Shown piece by piece: positions 16,398 through 25,463 of a stretch of DNA of 64,000 bases. Source of the stretch: Bacillota bacterium (GTDB lineage: Bacteria; Bacillota; Clostridia; Lachnospirales; Lachnospiraceae). Under the pieces are notes generated by a model that was not told where the DNA came from, made no database searches, and saw nothing but the letters and a program-made list of their open reading frames with translations. The stretch is from NCBI GenBank assembly GCA_023399055.1, contig JAEWQV010000014.1:186001-250000 (forward strand), read 5' to 3'. Every line of letters starts with the position of its first letter. Position 1 is the stretch's first letter. Position numbers and translations under genes: made by a program.

Positions 16398-17138
16398 ATG
16401 GCACAACAACTACGTTTGGACAAGTATCTTGCAGATATGGGTGTAGGTACAAGAAGTGAGATTAAAAACTATATTCGTAAAGGAAGAGTTAAAATAGGCG
16501 GGGTTGTATGTAATAAGCCAGAACAGAAAGTTTCATTTGATCAGGATGATATTTTGTTTGATGATAAACAGATAACCTATGTTAACTATGAATATTTTAT
16601 GTTAAATAAGCCTGCTGGAGTGGTTTCTGCAACCATGGATAAGGTCAGCCAGACAGTGCTGGATTTAATTACGGATAAAAAAAGAAAAGATTTATTCCCA
16701 GTGGGAAGGCTGGATAAGGATACCGAAGGATTATTGTTATTAACCAATGATGGAGCTTTGGCACACCAATTACTTTCCCCTAAGAAACACGTGGATAAGG
16801 TTTATTACGCAAAAGTTCAAGGCTGGGTTACCGCTAGTGACCAGGAAGCATTTTTGGCAGGAGTTGATATTAATGAAGATAATCTGACTCTGCCGGCAAA
16901 GCTTACGATCCTTAAGTCTGGTGAAATATCAGAAGTTGAACTTACCATTACGGAAGGTAAATTCCATCAGGTGAAGCGTATGTTTGAAGCGGTGGAGAAA
17001 GAAGTTATCTATTTAAAGCGTCTCTCTATGGGAGGACTTGTTCTTGACCCGAAATTAGAGTTAGGTGAATACCGCGAATTAACCCGGGAAGAAATTGATT
17101 ATTTAAAGAAACTGAAGGAAGAGGAAACCAGTGACTAA
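16398..17138 (+). CDS. RsuA/RluB-family pseudouridine synthase
   Basis: An S4 RNA-binding domain occupies about residues 4-60. The catalytic domain has LNKPAGVVSA (69-78) and GRLDKDTEGLLLL (103-115), with D106 as the expected catalytic aspartate. The family modifies 16S U516 (RsuA) or 23S sites (RluB/E/F); which one applies here is not clear. 246 aa. TGGAGA ribosome site. Confidence 0.92.
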   Translation: MAQQLRLDKYLADMGVGTRSEIKNYIRKGRVKIGGVVCNKPEQKVSFDQDDILFDDKQITYVNYEYFMLNKPAGVVSATMDKVSQTVLDLITDKKRKDLFPVGRLDKDTEGLLLLTNDGALAHQLLSPKKHVDKVYYAKVQGWVTASDQEAFLAGVDINEDNLTLPAKLTILKSGEISEVELTITEGKFHQVKRMFEAVEKEVIYLKRLSMGGLVLDPKLELGEYRELTREEIDYLKKLKEEETSD

Positions 17139-17187
17139 TGGTTTATAAGTTAGTTAAGGTTTCCATTAATTTAAAATACTGGAGAAT

Positions 17188-17838
17188 ATGATGCTTAAGG
17201 ATATAGAAGCTGTAATTTTTGATTTGGACGGTACCTTAATTGATTCCATGTGGATGTGGAAGCAGATTGATATAGAATATCTTGAACGATTTGGACTTGA
17301 ATTGCCATTGGATCTTCAAAAAATGATTGAAGGAATGAGTTTTTCAGAAACTGCTATTTATTTTAAAGAAAGATTTAAACTGGAAGATAGTATTGATCAG
17401 ATTAAAAGTGACTGGAATAAGATGGCTTGGGATAAATATCAGAATGAGGTGCCACTAAAGGACGGCGTACTTGAGTTCTTGGTATATTTAAAAGAGAATA
17501 ACATTCCAGCAGGAATCGCTACCAGTAATTCAAAAGAGCTGGTTGATCTGATTATTAATATTCACGATTTGCAAGGATATTTTACGTCCATACGAACCTC
17601 CTGTGAGGTGGCAAAAGGGAAACCTTCACCAGATATTTACCTTTTAGTTGCCAGTGATCTTGGGGTAGAACCTGAAAAATGTCTTGTGTTTGAGGATGTA
17701 CTACAGGGAGTCATGGCTGGTAAAAATGCGAACATGAAGGTTTGTTCTGTTTATGATGAAGCATCTTTAACAGAACAGGATAGCAAGAGAAAACTAGCGG
17801 ATTATGAGATTATATCTATGACGGAAGTATTACAATAA
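17188..17838 (+). CDS. HAD-superfamily phosphatase/phosphoglucomutase-like
   Basis: A HAD subfamily IA hydrolase. Motif I FDLDGTL (11-17) gives the nucleophile D12 and acid D14. Motif II is ATSNS, motif III is the Lys in KGKPSPDIY, and motif IV is VFEDVLQG. A helical cap lies between motifs I and II, as in beta-phosphoglucomutase-like enzymes. The substrate is unknown. ATGATG at the start leaves either 17188 or 17191 possible. Confidence 0.88.
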   Translation: MMLKDIEAVIFDLDGTLIDSMWMWKQIDIEYLERFGLELPLDLQKMIEGMSFSETAIYFKERFKLEDSIDQIKSDWNKMAWDKYQNEVPLKDGVLEFLVYLKENNIPAGIATSNSKELVDLIINIHDLQGYFTSIRTSCEVAKGKPSPDIYLLVASDLGVEPEKCLVFEDVLQGVMAGKNANMKVCSVYDEASLTEQDSKRKLADYEIISMTEVLQ

Positions 17839-17962
17839 ATTTTCTAGGGCAATAAATAAACGCAATTTTTTATAACATGGTTCGTTAAAGGTGTACGAAA
17901 TAACAATTGAGCAAGTTTGAATTAGTAAAATGCAGGTGCATTATTGTGAAATGGAGTAGTTT

Positions 17963-18970
17963 ATGAAGCAATTTATTGTACAACAGAATGAAGCAGGACA
18001 GAGACTGGATAAGCTGCTTACGAAAATATTAAATAAAGCTCCAAAGAGTTTCTTATATAAAATGCTTCGTAAAAAGAATATTACCCTTAATGGTAGAAAA
18101 GCTGACGGAGCAGAAAAACTGAATGTGGATGATCTAATCACGCTTTTTCTTTCCGATGATACCATTACAGAATTTAGTGAGCAAATTAAGACAGTAAAAA
18201 TTGATACTACTAAGATAGAGGCTAATGTGCAGGTTGTCTATGAGGACGAGCATGTATTATTCGTCAATAAACCGCTAGGAGTACTGTCTCAAAAAGCTGA
18301 AAAAGATGATATTTCAATGGTGGAATATATCATTTCATATCTCTTATCCTCAAATCAGATAACAGAGGAAAACTTAAAGAGTTTTAAGCCTGCGATTTGT
18401 AATCGCCTTGACCGTAATACCAGTGGTATTTTAATTGCAGGGAAATCCCTGATTGGTTTGCAAGAGATGGCGAAGCTTTTAAAAGACCGAACTTTACATA
18501 AGTATTATTTATGTATCGTAAAGGGGAAAGTGGATGGGAAGCAAAGGATTGAGGGCTACCTTACAAAGGATGAGATGAAAAACCAGGTCAAAATCCATCA
18601 GAAGCAGATAGAGAATACGGAATATATTTGTACAGAATATGAACCAATTTCGTTGTCTAAAAAGATGACCACTGTACAAGGAATAGAAGAGGAATTTACT
18701 CTATTACAGGTGAAGTTGATTACAGGGCGTTCTCACCAAATAAGAGCTCATCTTGCAAGTATCGGACATCCAATCCTTGGTGACTTTAAATATGGTGATA
18801 AAAAAACTAATGAATATTTTAAAAGCAAATATGGACTTACCCATCAATTACTGCATTCTTATCGAATGATATTACCTGAATTGGAGGGTGAATTATCCTA
18901 CTTATCTAATAAGGAATTTCAAGCAGACTTATCAGGAATATTTAAGCGCATAAAGAAGGATTTAATGTAA
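17963..18970 (+). CDS. RluA/RluD-family pseudouridine synthase
   Basis: A 23S rRNA pseudouridine synthase of the RluA family. The N-terminal S4 domain spans about 12-60. The catalytic core has NKPLGVLSQ (102-110), NRLDRNTSGILIAGKS (148-163, catalytic D150) and ITGRSHQIRAHLASIGHPI. 335 aa. TGGAG precedes the ATG. The exact uridine targets cannot be assigned. Confidence 0.92.
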   Translation: MKQFIVQQNEAGQRLDKLLTKILNKAPKSFLYKMLRKKNITLNGRKADGAEKLNVDDLITLFLSDDTITEFSEQIKTVKIDTTKIEANVQVVYEDEHVLFVNKPLGVLSQKAEKDDISMVEYIISYLLSSNQITEENLKSFKPAICNRLDRNTSGILIAGKSLIGLQEMAKLLKDRTLHKYYLCIVKGKVDGKQRIEGYLTKDEMKNQVKIHQKQIENTEYICTEYEPISLSKKMTTVQGIEEEFTLLQVKLITGRSHQIRAHLASIGHPILGDFKYGDKKTNEYFKSKYGLTHQLLHSYRMILPELEGELSYLSNKEFQADLSGIFKRIKKDLM

Positions 18971-19088
18971 TAAATCAAATAGATGTAAAAGTAATGATTA
19001 TAGTATAGATGAATATAGTGTTATTTGATTAAAAGGATAAAAATTATAGGATGCATGCTTTATAAACTACAAGAAGAAAAGCAATTTA

Positions 19089-19097
19089 TGCTATAAT
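19089..19097 (+). promoter_or_regulatory. Possible extended -10 promoter of recU
   Basis: TG-C-TATAAT at 19089-19097, 30 nt before the recU start. No good -35 is present, so it would depend on the extended -10. Confidence 0.4.
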
Positions 19098-19126
19098 ATT
19101 AATGAATTAGATAAGGGGGAAGTGTT

Positions 19127-19672
19127 ATGCCATCCTGGAATTCAAGAGGGTTAAGGGGATCCATGTTGGAGGAAATGATTAATCTTACCAATACCAGGTA
19201 TAGAGAGAAACATCTGGCTTTAATTCAGAAGGTTCCGACACCGATTACCCCAATTAACATAGACAAAGAACATAGGCACATTACCCTTGCTTATTTTGAA
19301 CAGAAAAGTACCGTGGATTATATTGGAGTTGTACAAGGGATTCCGGTTTGTTTCGATGCGAAGGAGTGCGCGGTTGATACCTTTACAATGAATAATGTTC
19401 ATCAACATCAGATTGAGTTTATGAAAGAATTTGAGGAACAGCAGGGAATCGCTTTTTTACTAATCTATTATAAGAAATATGATCTCTACCATTATCTAAC
19501 CTTTGAACGACTCTATGAATTTTATCAAAGAGCTGTTAATGGAGGAAGAAAGAGTTTCCGTTTTGAAGAGCTTGACCCTAATTATCATATAACGGTACAG
19601 GGTGGAACCTGTGTCCATTATCTTGAGACCTTAAGTAAGGACCTGGAGCGCAGGGAAGAAAGGAATGTCTAA
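19127..19672 (+). CDS. recU: Holliday junction resolvase RecU
   Basis: RecU cleaves and biases Holliday junctions in Firmicutes. Family features are SRGLRGSMLEEMINLTN near the N-terminus, the stalk segment VPTPITP, KSTVDYIG (60-67, catalytic D64), FDAKE (76-80) and HQHQIEFMK (92-100), plus GRKSFRFEEL near the end. The (D/E)XK motif is D77-A78-K79 where Bacillus RecU has E-A-K. 181 aa. GGGGGAAG precedes the ATG. It does not neighbour a class A PBP gene as in Bacillus; it is followed after 2 nt by a tRNA-editing gene. Confidence 0.88.
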   Translation: MPSWNSRGLRGSMLEEMINLTNTRYREKHLALIQKVPTPITPINIDKEHRHITLAYFEQKSTVDYIGVVQGIPVCFDAKECAVDTFTMNNVHQHQIEFMKEFEEQQGIAFLLIYYKKYDLYHYLTFERLYEFYQRAVNGGRKSFRFEELDPNYHITVQGGTCVHYLETLSKDLERREERNV

Positions 19673-19674
19673 CG

Positions 19675-20223
19675 ATGCAAATTCAGATTGACCCAACAAT
19701 ATATACGGAAAGACCCGATCCAACCAGCAGATTGGAGAAGGAGAATAGAAGCTATGATTTGTTGGAGAAGCTTCAAATTCCTTTTATACGAATTGACCAT
19801 GGAGAAGCAAAGACAATTGAAGATTGCAATGAGGTAGACCAGCTCCTTCAAATTACAATTTGTAAGAACCTTTTTCTGTGCAATACGCAAAAAACGCAGT
19901 TTTATCTTCTGGTTTTGCCGGGTGATAAAAAATTTCAGACAAAGCTTCTTTCTTCACAAATTGGAACAGCAAGGTTATCCTTTGCATCCGCAGAGTTTAT
20001 GGAGGAATTTTTGGACATTACACCGGGATCAGTTAGTATTTTAGGACTTATGAATGATGTTAACAACAGAGTGCAGTTATTAATTGATGAGGATATTCTG
20101 AAAGAGGAGTATTTTGGCTGTCATCCTTGTGTTAACACCACCAGTATTAGAGTAAAAACCTCTGATATTTTAGAAAAATTTCTCCCAGAAGTTAAACATG
20201 AGGCGATTCTGGTGAATTTATAA
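19675..20223 (+). CDS. PrdX-like prolyl-tRNA editing protein (YbaK/ProX fold)
   Basis: Similar in layout to stand-alone trans-editing deacylases that remove Ala from Ala-tRNA(Pro) (PrdX/ProXp-ala). Recognisable stretches are FIRIDHGEAKTIEDC near the N-terminus, CKNLFLCN (about 63-70), and TPGSVSILGLMND with GCHPCVNTTSI near the C-terminus. 182 aa. It starts 2 nt after the recU stop, so the two are co-transcribed. A second YbaK-type protein is at 56.2 kb. The substrate assignment is by family, not by sequence proof. Confidence 0.85.
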   Translation: MQIQIDPTIYTERPDPTSRLEKENRSYDLLEKLQIPFIRIDHGEAKTIEDCNEVDQLLQITICKNLFLCNTQKTQFYLLVLPGDKKFQTKLLSSQIGTARLSFASAEFMEEFLDITPGSVSILGLMNDVNNRVQLLIDEDILKEEYFGCHPCVNTTSIRVKTSDILEKFLPEVKHEAILVNL

Positions 20224-20304
20224 TGCAATAGCTTTGAGGTATGGAAATATGTGCTGTGTATTTTCCATATCTCTTATTTATATAGATATTATTTAACATT
20301 TGGA

Positions 20305-20333
20305 TTGACAGTTGGAATATATTACTCTATAAT
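20305..20333 (+). promoter_or_regulatory. Consensus promoter of the his operon
   Basis: TTGACA (20305-20310), a 17-nt spacer and TATAAT (20328-20333): a full consensus match. The leader to hisZ is about 155 nt and contains an AGCGTT/AATGCT stem enclosing CATCACAGTGATG (about 20344-20390). No T-box or His-rich leader peptide was found. Confidence 0.8.
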
Positions 20334-20496
20334 CGATAAACAAAGCGTTGTGGTAGCGAATTATCACATCACAGTGATGAAGCGAATGCTGACATAGATT
20401 TGATGAATTGAATAACATCGAATTAATTAAATTAAACTATTTAAATAAAGTAGAGTTATTGTTATTTATAAGGTCGGAGAAAGGTTAGGTGTTATT

Positions 20497-21756
20497 ATGA
20501 ATGAAAAGTTGTTACATACCCCAGAAGGTGTTAGAGATATCTATAATACGGAATGTGCTTTAAAGCTAACACTACAGAATAAACTTCATCAGGTTCTAGG
20601 TTGTTATGGATTTCAGGATATTCAGACACCAAGTTTCGAATTCTTTGATATTTTTAATCAGGAACGTGGGACGGTTCCTTCCCGTGATATGTACAAATTC
20701 TTTGACCGTGAAGGTAATACCTTGGTTTTGAGACCTGATATCACACCGTCTATAGCAAGATGTGCAGCGAAGTATTATAAGGAAGAGTTGCTGCCAATTA
20801 GGCTATGTTATGTAGGAAATACCTTTATTAATAATACCAGTTATCAGGGGAAACTAAAGGAAGTCACGCAACTTGGAGCGGAATTAATCAATGATGACAG
20901 TGTAGACGCTGATGCGGAGATGCTGGCACTAACCATCGAATGTCTATTAAAATCAGGATTAACGGAATTCCAAGTGGAGATTGGAAATGCCGATTTTTTT
21001 CTGGCTCTCATGGAAGAGACAGGGTTACAGGAAGAAGAGATTGATAACCTAAGATTACTAATAGAAAAGAAGAACCTGTTTGGTGTTGAGGATATTATAA
21101 GAAAGACAGAAATGAGCAGTGAACTGAAAGATATGTTGCTTATGCTACCAGAACTGTTTGGCACTCTCGAAATCTTAACACATGCAAAGGAGCTAACCAA
21201 TAATTTAAGAGCAATCACTGCCATTGAACGTTTGGAGAAATTATTTGAAATACTAACGGAATACGGTTATGAGAAGTATATCTCTTTTGATCTTGGAATG
21301 TTGAGCAAATATAACTATTATACTGGTATTATCTTTAAAGCCTATACTTACGGGACGGGAGATGCCGTAGCTACTGGCGGAAGATACGACAATCTTGTTG
21401 GACAGTTCGGGAAAGAAGCACCTGCCATTGGGCTTGCAATCGTAATAGATCAATTAATACTTGCACTAACCAGACAGAAATTATTACAGGAGCCGGAAGC
21501 AACTGACACAATGATTTTATATGCTGCTGAATATCGGAGTCAAGCCATAGCACTTGCCAATCATTTTAGAAATACAGGAATCAACATCATTCTACAAAAG
21601 TCGAACGAAGTGCAGGAGTTGGAATCTTATTTGAATTACGCTAAGAGGATAGGTGCTGGCGGTGTTTTGTATTTGAATACAGAGACCGAGATTCAAGTTC
21701 ACGATCTTGCAAATAGGACTGTACAAACCGCATTAATCCAAGAACTACTTCAGTAG
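20497..21756 (+). CDS. hisZ: ATP phosphoribosyltransferase regulatory subunit HisZ
   Basis: HisZ is a histidyl-tRNA synthetase paralogue that lacks aminoacylation activity and pairs with short-form HisG to give an active, histidine-sensitive enzyme. LLHTPEGVRDIY opens the HisRS-like fold; class II-like motifs include LVLRPDITPSIAR and GGRYDNLVGQFG. 419 aa. First gene of the his operon, 88 nt before a short hisG, which requires it. Confidence 0.95.
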   Translation: MNEKLLHTPEGVRDIYNTECALKLTLQNKLHQVLGCYGFQDIQTPSFEFFDIFNQERGTVPSRDMYKFFDREGNTLVLRPDITPSIARCAAKYYKEELLPIRLCYVGNTFINNTSYQGKLKEVTQLGAELINDDSVDADAEMLALTIECLLKSGLTEFQVEIGNADFFLALMEETGLQEEEIDNLRLLIEKKNLFGVEDIIRKTEMSSELKDMLLMLPELFGTLEILTHAKELTNNLRAITAIERLEKLFEILTEYGYEKYISFDLGMLSKYNYYTGIIFKAYTYGTGDAVATGGRYDNLVGQFGKEAPAIGLAIVIDQLILALTRQKLLQEPEATDTMILYAAEYRSQAIALANHFRNTGINIILQKSNEVQELESYLNYAKRIGAGGVLYLNTETEIQVHDLANRTVQTALIQELLQ

Positions 21757-21844
21757 AATGCTTTGTTTTTGATGGATTGAATTGCTGATATTGACAATAA
21801 AGTCTCGAATAAAAATGTCTTAACTAGAAAGGAAGGTATGTAGC

Positions 21845-22480
21845 ATGAGATATATTACAATAGCATTGGCAAAGGGAAGATTGGCTTTAAATACACTGGA
21901 GATGCTTGAACGCATCGGGATAACCTGTGAGGAGATTAAAGATAAAACCTCGCGAAAGCTTATCTTTGTAAATGAAGAATTAAAATTAAAATTCTTTTTA
22001 GCTAAGGCAAGTGACGTGCCTACATATGTAGAATATGGTGCAGCTGATATTGGGGTTGTAGGAAAGGACACTATTTTAGAGGAAGGGCGTAAGATGTACG
22101 AGGTAATCGATCTTGGCCTTGGTAAATGTAGAATGTGTGTGGCAGGACCGGAATCTGCAAGAGAATTGTTACAGCACGGAGCGCTAATACGAGTGGCTAC
22201 AAAGTATCCGAACATTGCAAAGGACTATTTCTATAATAAAAAGCATCAAACCGTGGAGATAATTAAACTGAATGGCTCAATTGAGTTAGCACCGATTGTG
22301 GGGTTATCCGAGGTTATTGTAGATATTGTTGAAACAGGTTCAACCCTTCGTGAGAATGGTCTGGAGGTTTTGGAGGAAATTTGCCAACTTTCTGCACGCA
22401 TGGTCGTGAACGAAGTAAGCATGAAAATGGAACACGAACGTATTACAAAGATAATTAAGGACTTAAAAGAGGCCATTTAA
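21845..22480 (+). CDS. hisG: ATP phosphoribosyltransferase HisG, short form
   Basis: First step of histidine synthesis: ATP plus PRPP gives phosphoribosyl-ATP. ITIALAKGRL opens the protein, YGAADIGVVGKD lies near 60, and VDIVETGSTLRENGL (about 159-173) forms the PRPP site. At 211 aa it lacks the C-terminal ACT-like domain of long HisG, consistent with HisZ upstream. AAAGGAAGG ribosome site. Confidence 0.97.
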   Translation: MRYITIALAKGRLALNTLEMLERIGITCEEIKDKTSRKLIFVNEELKLKFFLAKASDVPTYVEYGAADIGVVGKDTILEEGRKMYEVIDLGLGKCRMCVAGPESARELLQHGALIRVATKYPNIAKDYFYNKKHQTVEIIKLNGSIELAPIVGLSEVIVDIVETGSTLRENGLEVLEEICQLSARMVVNEVSMKMEHERITKIIKDLKEAI

Positions 22481-22644
22481 ATAGAATCAATTGTAAAATG
22501 TAAATAAATCACCTGTAATGAGTTGATAACAAGGCTTGGAATAAGTAAGGACGTCAGTGAGCAAGCTTAACAAATCGAGAAGATAGATAACGATAATAAG
22601 ATAATGATAATATAGATAAACATTTAGAAGGGATGGAAGTTTGT

Positions 22645-23940
22645 ATGAGGATACTTGATTTAGATTCAAACACAAAGAGCAATATCCTGGAGGATCTTTT
22701 AAAGAGAAGCCCAAACCAGTATGAGGAATATACAGTCGCGGTTAATAAAATATTAGAAGATGTTAAACTGAATAAGGATCAGGCTTTATTTGCTTATACA
22801 GAGCGTTTCGATCATACCATTTTAACACCAGAAACAATTCGAGTAACGGATGCAGAAATAGAGGAAGCATATCAAAAAATTGATCCGGAAGTTTTAGAGG
22901 TGATTCGTAAAGCGATTAAGAATATTGAAGCCTATCATGCAAAGCAAAAACAGTATAGCTGGTTTGATTCTACAGAGAACGGAACTATTCTTGGGCAGAA
23001 AGTTACACCCATCGCTGCAGTAGGAGTTTATGTTCCAGGTGGAAAAGCTGCCTATCCATCTTCTGTACTTATGAATGTAATCCCAGCTAAGGTGGCGGGT
23101 GTTGAACGTATTGCTATGACAACACCTCCAGATAGTGAAGGGAAAATATTTGAAGGAACCCTCGTAGCTGCTCATGAGGCGGGAGTAACAGAGATCTATA
23201 AAGTAGGTGGAGCACAAGCTATCGGAGCCTTGGCTTATGGTACCCAAAGTATTCGAAAGGTAGATAAGATCGTTGGTCCTGGCAACATCTATGTTGCTTT
23301 AGCAAAAAAAGCAGTCTATGGACATGTAAGTATTGATTCCATTGCTGGGCCAAGCGAGATTTTAGTACTTGCAGATGAAACAGCTAACCCCAGATATGTG
23401 GCGGCTGATTTGCTTTCACAGGCGGAACATGACGAGTTGGCAAGTGCTATTCTGGTAACTACCAGCAGGGAATTAGCTACACAGGTATCTCTTGAAGTGG
23501 ATAATTTCTTAAATCAGCTATCTAGAAAAGAAATTATGCAAAAATCCATAGATAACTATGGATATATATTAGTAGCAGCTAATCTAAACGAAGCAATCGA
23601 TGTGGTAAATGATATTGCATCGGAACACTTAGAAATAATGACAAAAGATCCCTTTATGATTATGACAAAAATTAAAAATGCAGGTGCAATTTTTCTTGGA
23701 GAATACTCCAGTGAACCACTGGGAGATTATATGGCTGGTCCAAATCATGTGTTACCCACCAATGGAACAGCAAAGTTCTTTTCTCCCTTAAGTGTAGATG
23801 ACTTTATAAAGAAATCCAGTATTATTTCTTACTCCAAAGAAGCACTGGAACCAATCTATAAAGATATTATAACCTTTGCTAATTCAGAGCGATTAACCGC
23901 TCATGCTAATAGTATAGCGGTTCGGTTTGAAAATGAATAG
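22645..23940 (+). CDS. hisD: Histidinol dehydrogenase
   Basis: Oxidises histidinol to histidine in two NAD-dependent steps; a zinc enzyme. Motifs: VPGGKAAYPSSVLM, GPGNIYVALAK, IAGPSEILVLAD, LLSQAEHDE and ASEHLEI. The start at 22645 (MRILDLDS) is preferred with GGAAG upstream; the frame is also open to an ATG at 22633. About 431 aa, normal. It is separated from hisG by about 160 nt of AT-rich sequence. Confidence 0.97.
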   Translation: MRILDLDSNTKSNILEDLLKRSPNQYEEYTVAVNKILEDVKLNKDQALFAYTERFDHTILTPETIRVTDAEIEEAYQKIDPEVLEVIRKAIKNIEAYHAKQKQYSWFDSTENGTILGQKVTPIAAVGVYVPGGKAAYPSSVLMNVIPAKVAGVERIAMTTPPDSEGKIFEGTLVAAHEAGVTEIYKVGGAQAIGALAYGTQSIRKVDKIVGPGNIYVALAKKAVYGHVSIDSIAGPSEILVLADETANPRYVAADLLSQAEHDELASAILVTTSRELATQVSLEVDNFLNQLSRKEIMQKSIDNYGYILVAANLNEAIDVVNDIASEHLEIMTKDPFMIMTKIKNAGAIFLGEYSSEPLGDYMAGPNHVLPTNGTAKFFSPLSVDDFIKKSSIISYSKEALEPIYKDIITFANSERLTAHANSIAVRFENE

Positions 23941-24026
23941 TAAATTGCTGCCGTTTAATATATAAACCAAATATATTTGTAGAAATTAAGTCATTGAATA
24001 GGACTGCAGTGGACAGTAAAAGAGAT

Positions 24027-24054
24027 TTGACATTTATAACTCATATTGTATAAT
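24027..24054 (+). promoter_or_regulatory. Internal promoter before hisB
   Basis: TTGACA (24027-24032), a 16-nt spacer and TATAAT (24049-24054), 24 nt before the hisB start. It would allow hisB-hisA-hisIE to be made separately from hisZGD. Confidence 0.65.
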
Positions 24055-24078
24055 GAATTAAAAGGATGGGTGAGACAG

Positions 24079-24672
24079 ATGACTGCCAGAACGATAGAGA
24101 TTACTCGTAAAACGAAGGAAACTGATATTACATTAGAACTTTCACTGGACGGAACTGGGAAAACACAGATTGAGACTGGTGTGGGATTTTTTAATCATAT
24201 GTTAGAGAGCTTTTCAAAGCATGGATTTTTTGATCTAAAAGTGAATACCAAAGGTGACTTGTATGTTGATTCGCATCATACAGTAGAAGATACAGGTATT
24301 GTTCTTGGACAAGCAATCCGAACGACCCTGGGTGATAAACAAGGAATAAAACGTTTTGGTTCCTTTTTGTTACCGATGGATGAAACCTTGGTGCTTTGTG
24401 CCATTGACTTATCGGGTAGGCCCTACCTTTCCTATGATCTGGGATTGACCACGGATCGAGTTGGGTATATGGAAACAGAGCTTGTGAAGGAATTCTTCTA
24501 TGCAATCTCTTATTCAGCTGGAATCAATCTACATATTAAGAAGATAAGTGGCGAAAATAATCATCATATTATAGAAGCGGCATTCAAAGCCTTTGCTAAG
24601 GCCTTGGATGAAGCAAGTAGTCTGGATCCACGTATTCAAGGTGTCTTATCTACAAAGGGTTCCATCGATTAA
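24079..24672 (+). CDS. hisB: Imidazoleglycerol-phosphate dehydratase
   Basis: Dehydrates imidazoleglycerol phosphate to imidazole acetol phosphate with Mn at His-rich sites. Metal motifs: GFFNHML, DSHHTVEDTG and ENNHHIIEAAFKA. A stand-alone dehydratase of 197 aa, not fused to a phosphatase. The start at 24079 is chosen because the upstream in-frame ATG (24046) overlaps the -10 box of a consensus promoter; GGTGAG lies 4 nt before 24079. Confidence 0.97.
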   Translation: MTARTIEITRKTKETDITLELSLDGTGKTQIETGVGFFNHMLESFSKHGFFDLKVNTKGDLYVDSHHTVEDTGIVLGQAIRTTLGDKQGIKRFGSFLLPMDETLVLCAIDLSGRPYLSYDLGLTTDRVGYMETELVKEFFYAISYSAGINLHIKKISGENNHHIIEAAFKAFAKALDEASSLDPRIQGVLSTKGSID

Positions 24673-24701
24673 TTAACTAATCTGAAAGGCAAAGGTGCTT
24701 T

Positions 24702-25430
24702 ATGATATTATTCCCCGCAATCGATATAAAAAATGGACAATGTGTTAGACTAAGACAGGGTAGTTTTCAGGATGTACTTGTATATTCTGATGTCCCCTTA
24801 AAAATCGCAAAACAATGGGAAGCTGCTGGAGCTTCCTTTATCCATATTGTAGACCTTGATGGTGCACTTGTAGGTCATTCCGTTAATGACGAAGTAATTA
24901 AAGAAATTGTGAAGGAAGTTAAGATACCGATACAAGTAGGCGGTGGCATCCGTACAATTAAAGATATTGAAAATAAGCTAAGCCTAGGAATTGACCGAGT
25001 TATTATAGGAACCAAGGCAGTAAAAGATCCAGCATTTATTAAAGAAGCAATTGCAACCTTTGGATCGAAGCGAATTGTAATTGGTATCGACGCCAAGGAT
25101 GGGATGGTGGCGATTGAAGGCTGGGAGAAAGTAAGTAGTTATCAAGCGGTCTCATTGGCTGTGGAAATGAAAAAACTTGGTGTGAAAACCATTGTATACA
25201 CGGATATTTCTAAAGATGGAATGCTACAGGGACCCAATATAGCACATACCAAAGAGATGGTGCAGGTCACTGGCATAAATATTATAGCTTCAGGCGGTGT
25301 AGCCTCCTTAAAAGATTTAGAAATGTTGGAAGAGATTAATGTTTATGGTGCTATTATGGGAAAAGCATTATATGAAAATAGAATTGATTTAAAAAAGGCA
25401 GTTAATTTATTTGAACGAAAGAAGAGCTAG
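24702..25430 (+). CDS. hisA: ProFAR isomerase HisA
   Basis: A TIM-barrel Amadori isomerase, fourth step of histidine synthesis. FPAIDIKNGQCVRL opens the barrel with catalytic D7/D8 position intact; VGGGIR (phosphate loop 1), IGIDAKDG (second catalytic Asp) and ASGGVAS (phosphate loop 2) are all present. 242 aa. Its intact motifs make a useful contrast with the degenerate barrel in the next gene, 33 nt downstream. Confidence 0.97.
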   Translation: MILFPAIDIKNGQCVRLRQGSFQDVLVYSDVPLKIAKQWEAAGASFIHIVDLDGALVGHSVNDEVIKEIVKEVKIPIQVGGGIRTIKDIENKLSLGIDRVIIGTKAVKDPAFIKEAIATFGSKRIVIGIDAKDGMVAIEGWEKVSSYQAVSLAVEMKKLGVKTIVYTDISKDGMLQGPNIAHTKEMVQVTGINIIASGGVASLKDLEMLEEINVYGAIMGKALYENRIDLKKAVNLFERKKS

Positions 25431-25463
25431 AACAATACCGATAATTGCAGGAGGTAGTAATCA

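Noticed and set aside
20334..20496. T-box or His leader peptide before hisZ
   Set aside because: No T-box core and no run of His codons; only a modest stem-loop was found.
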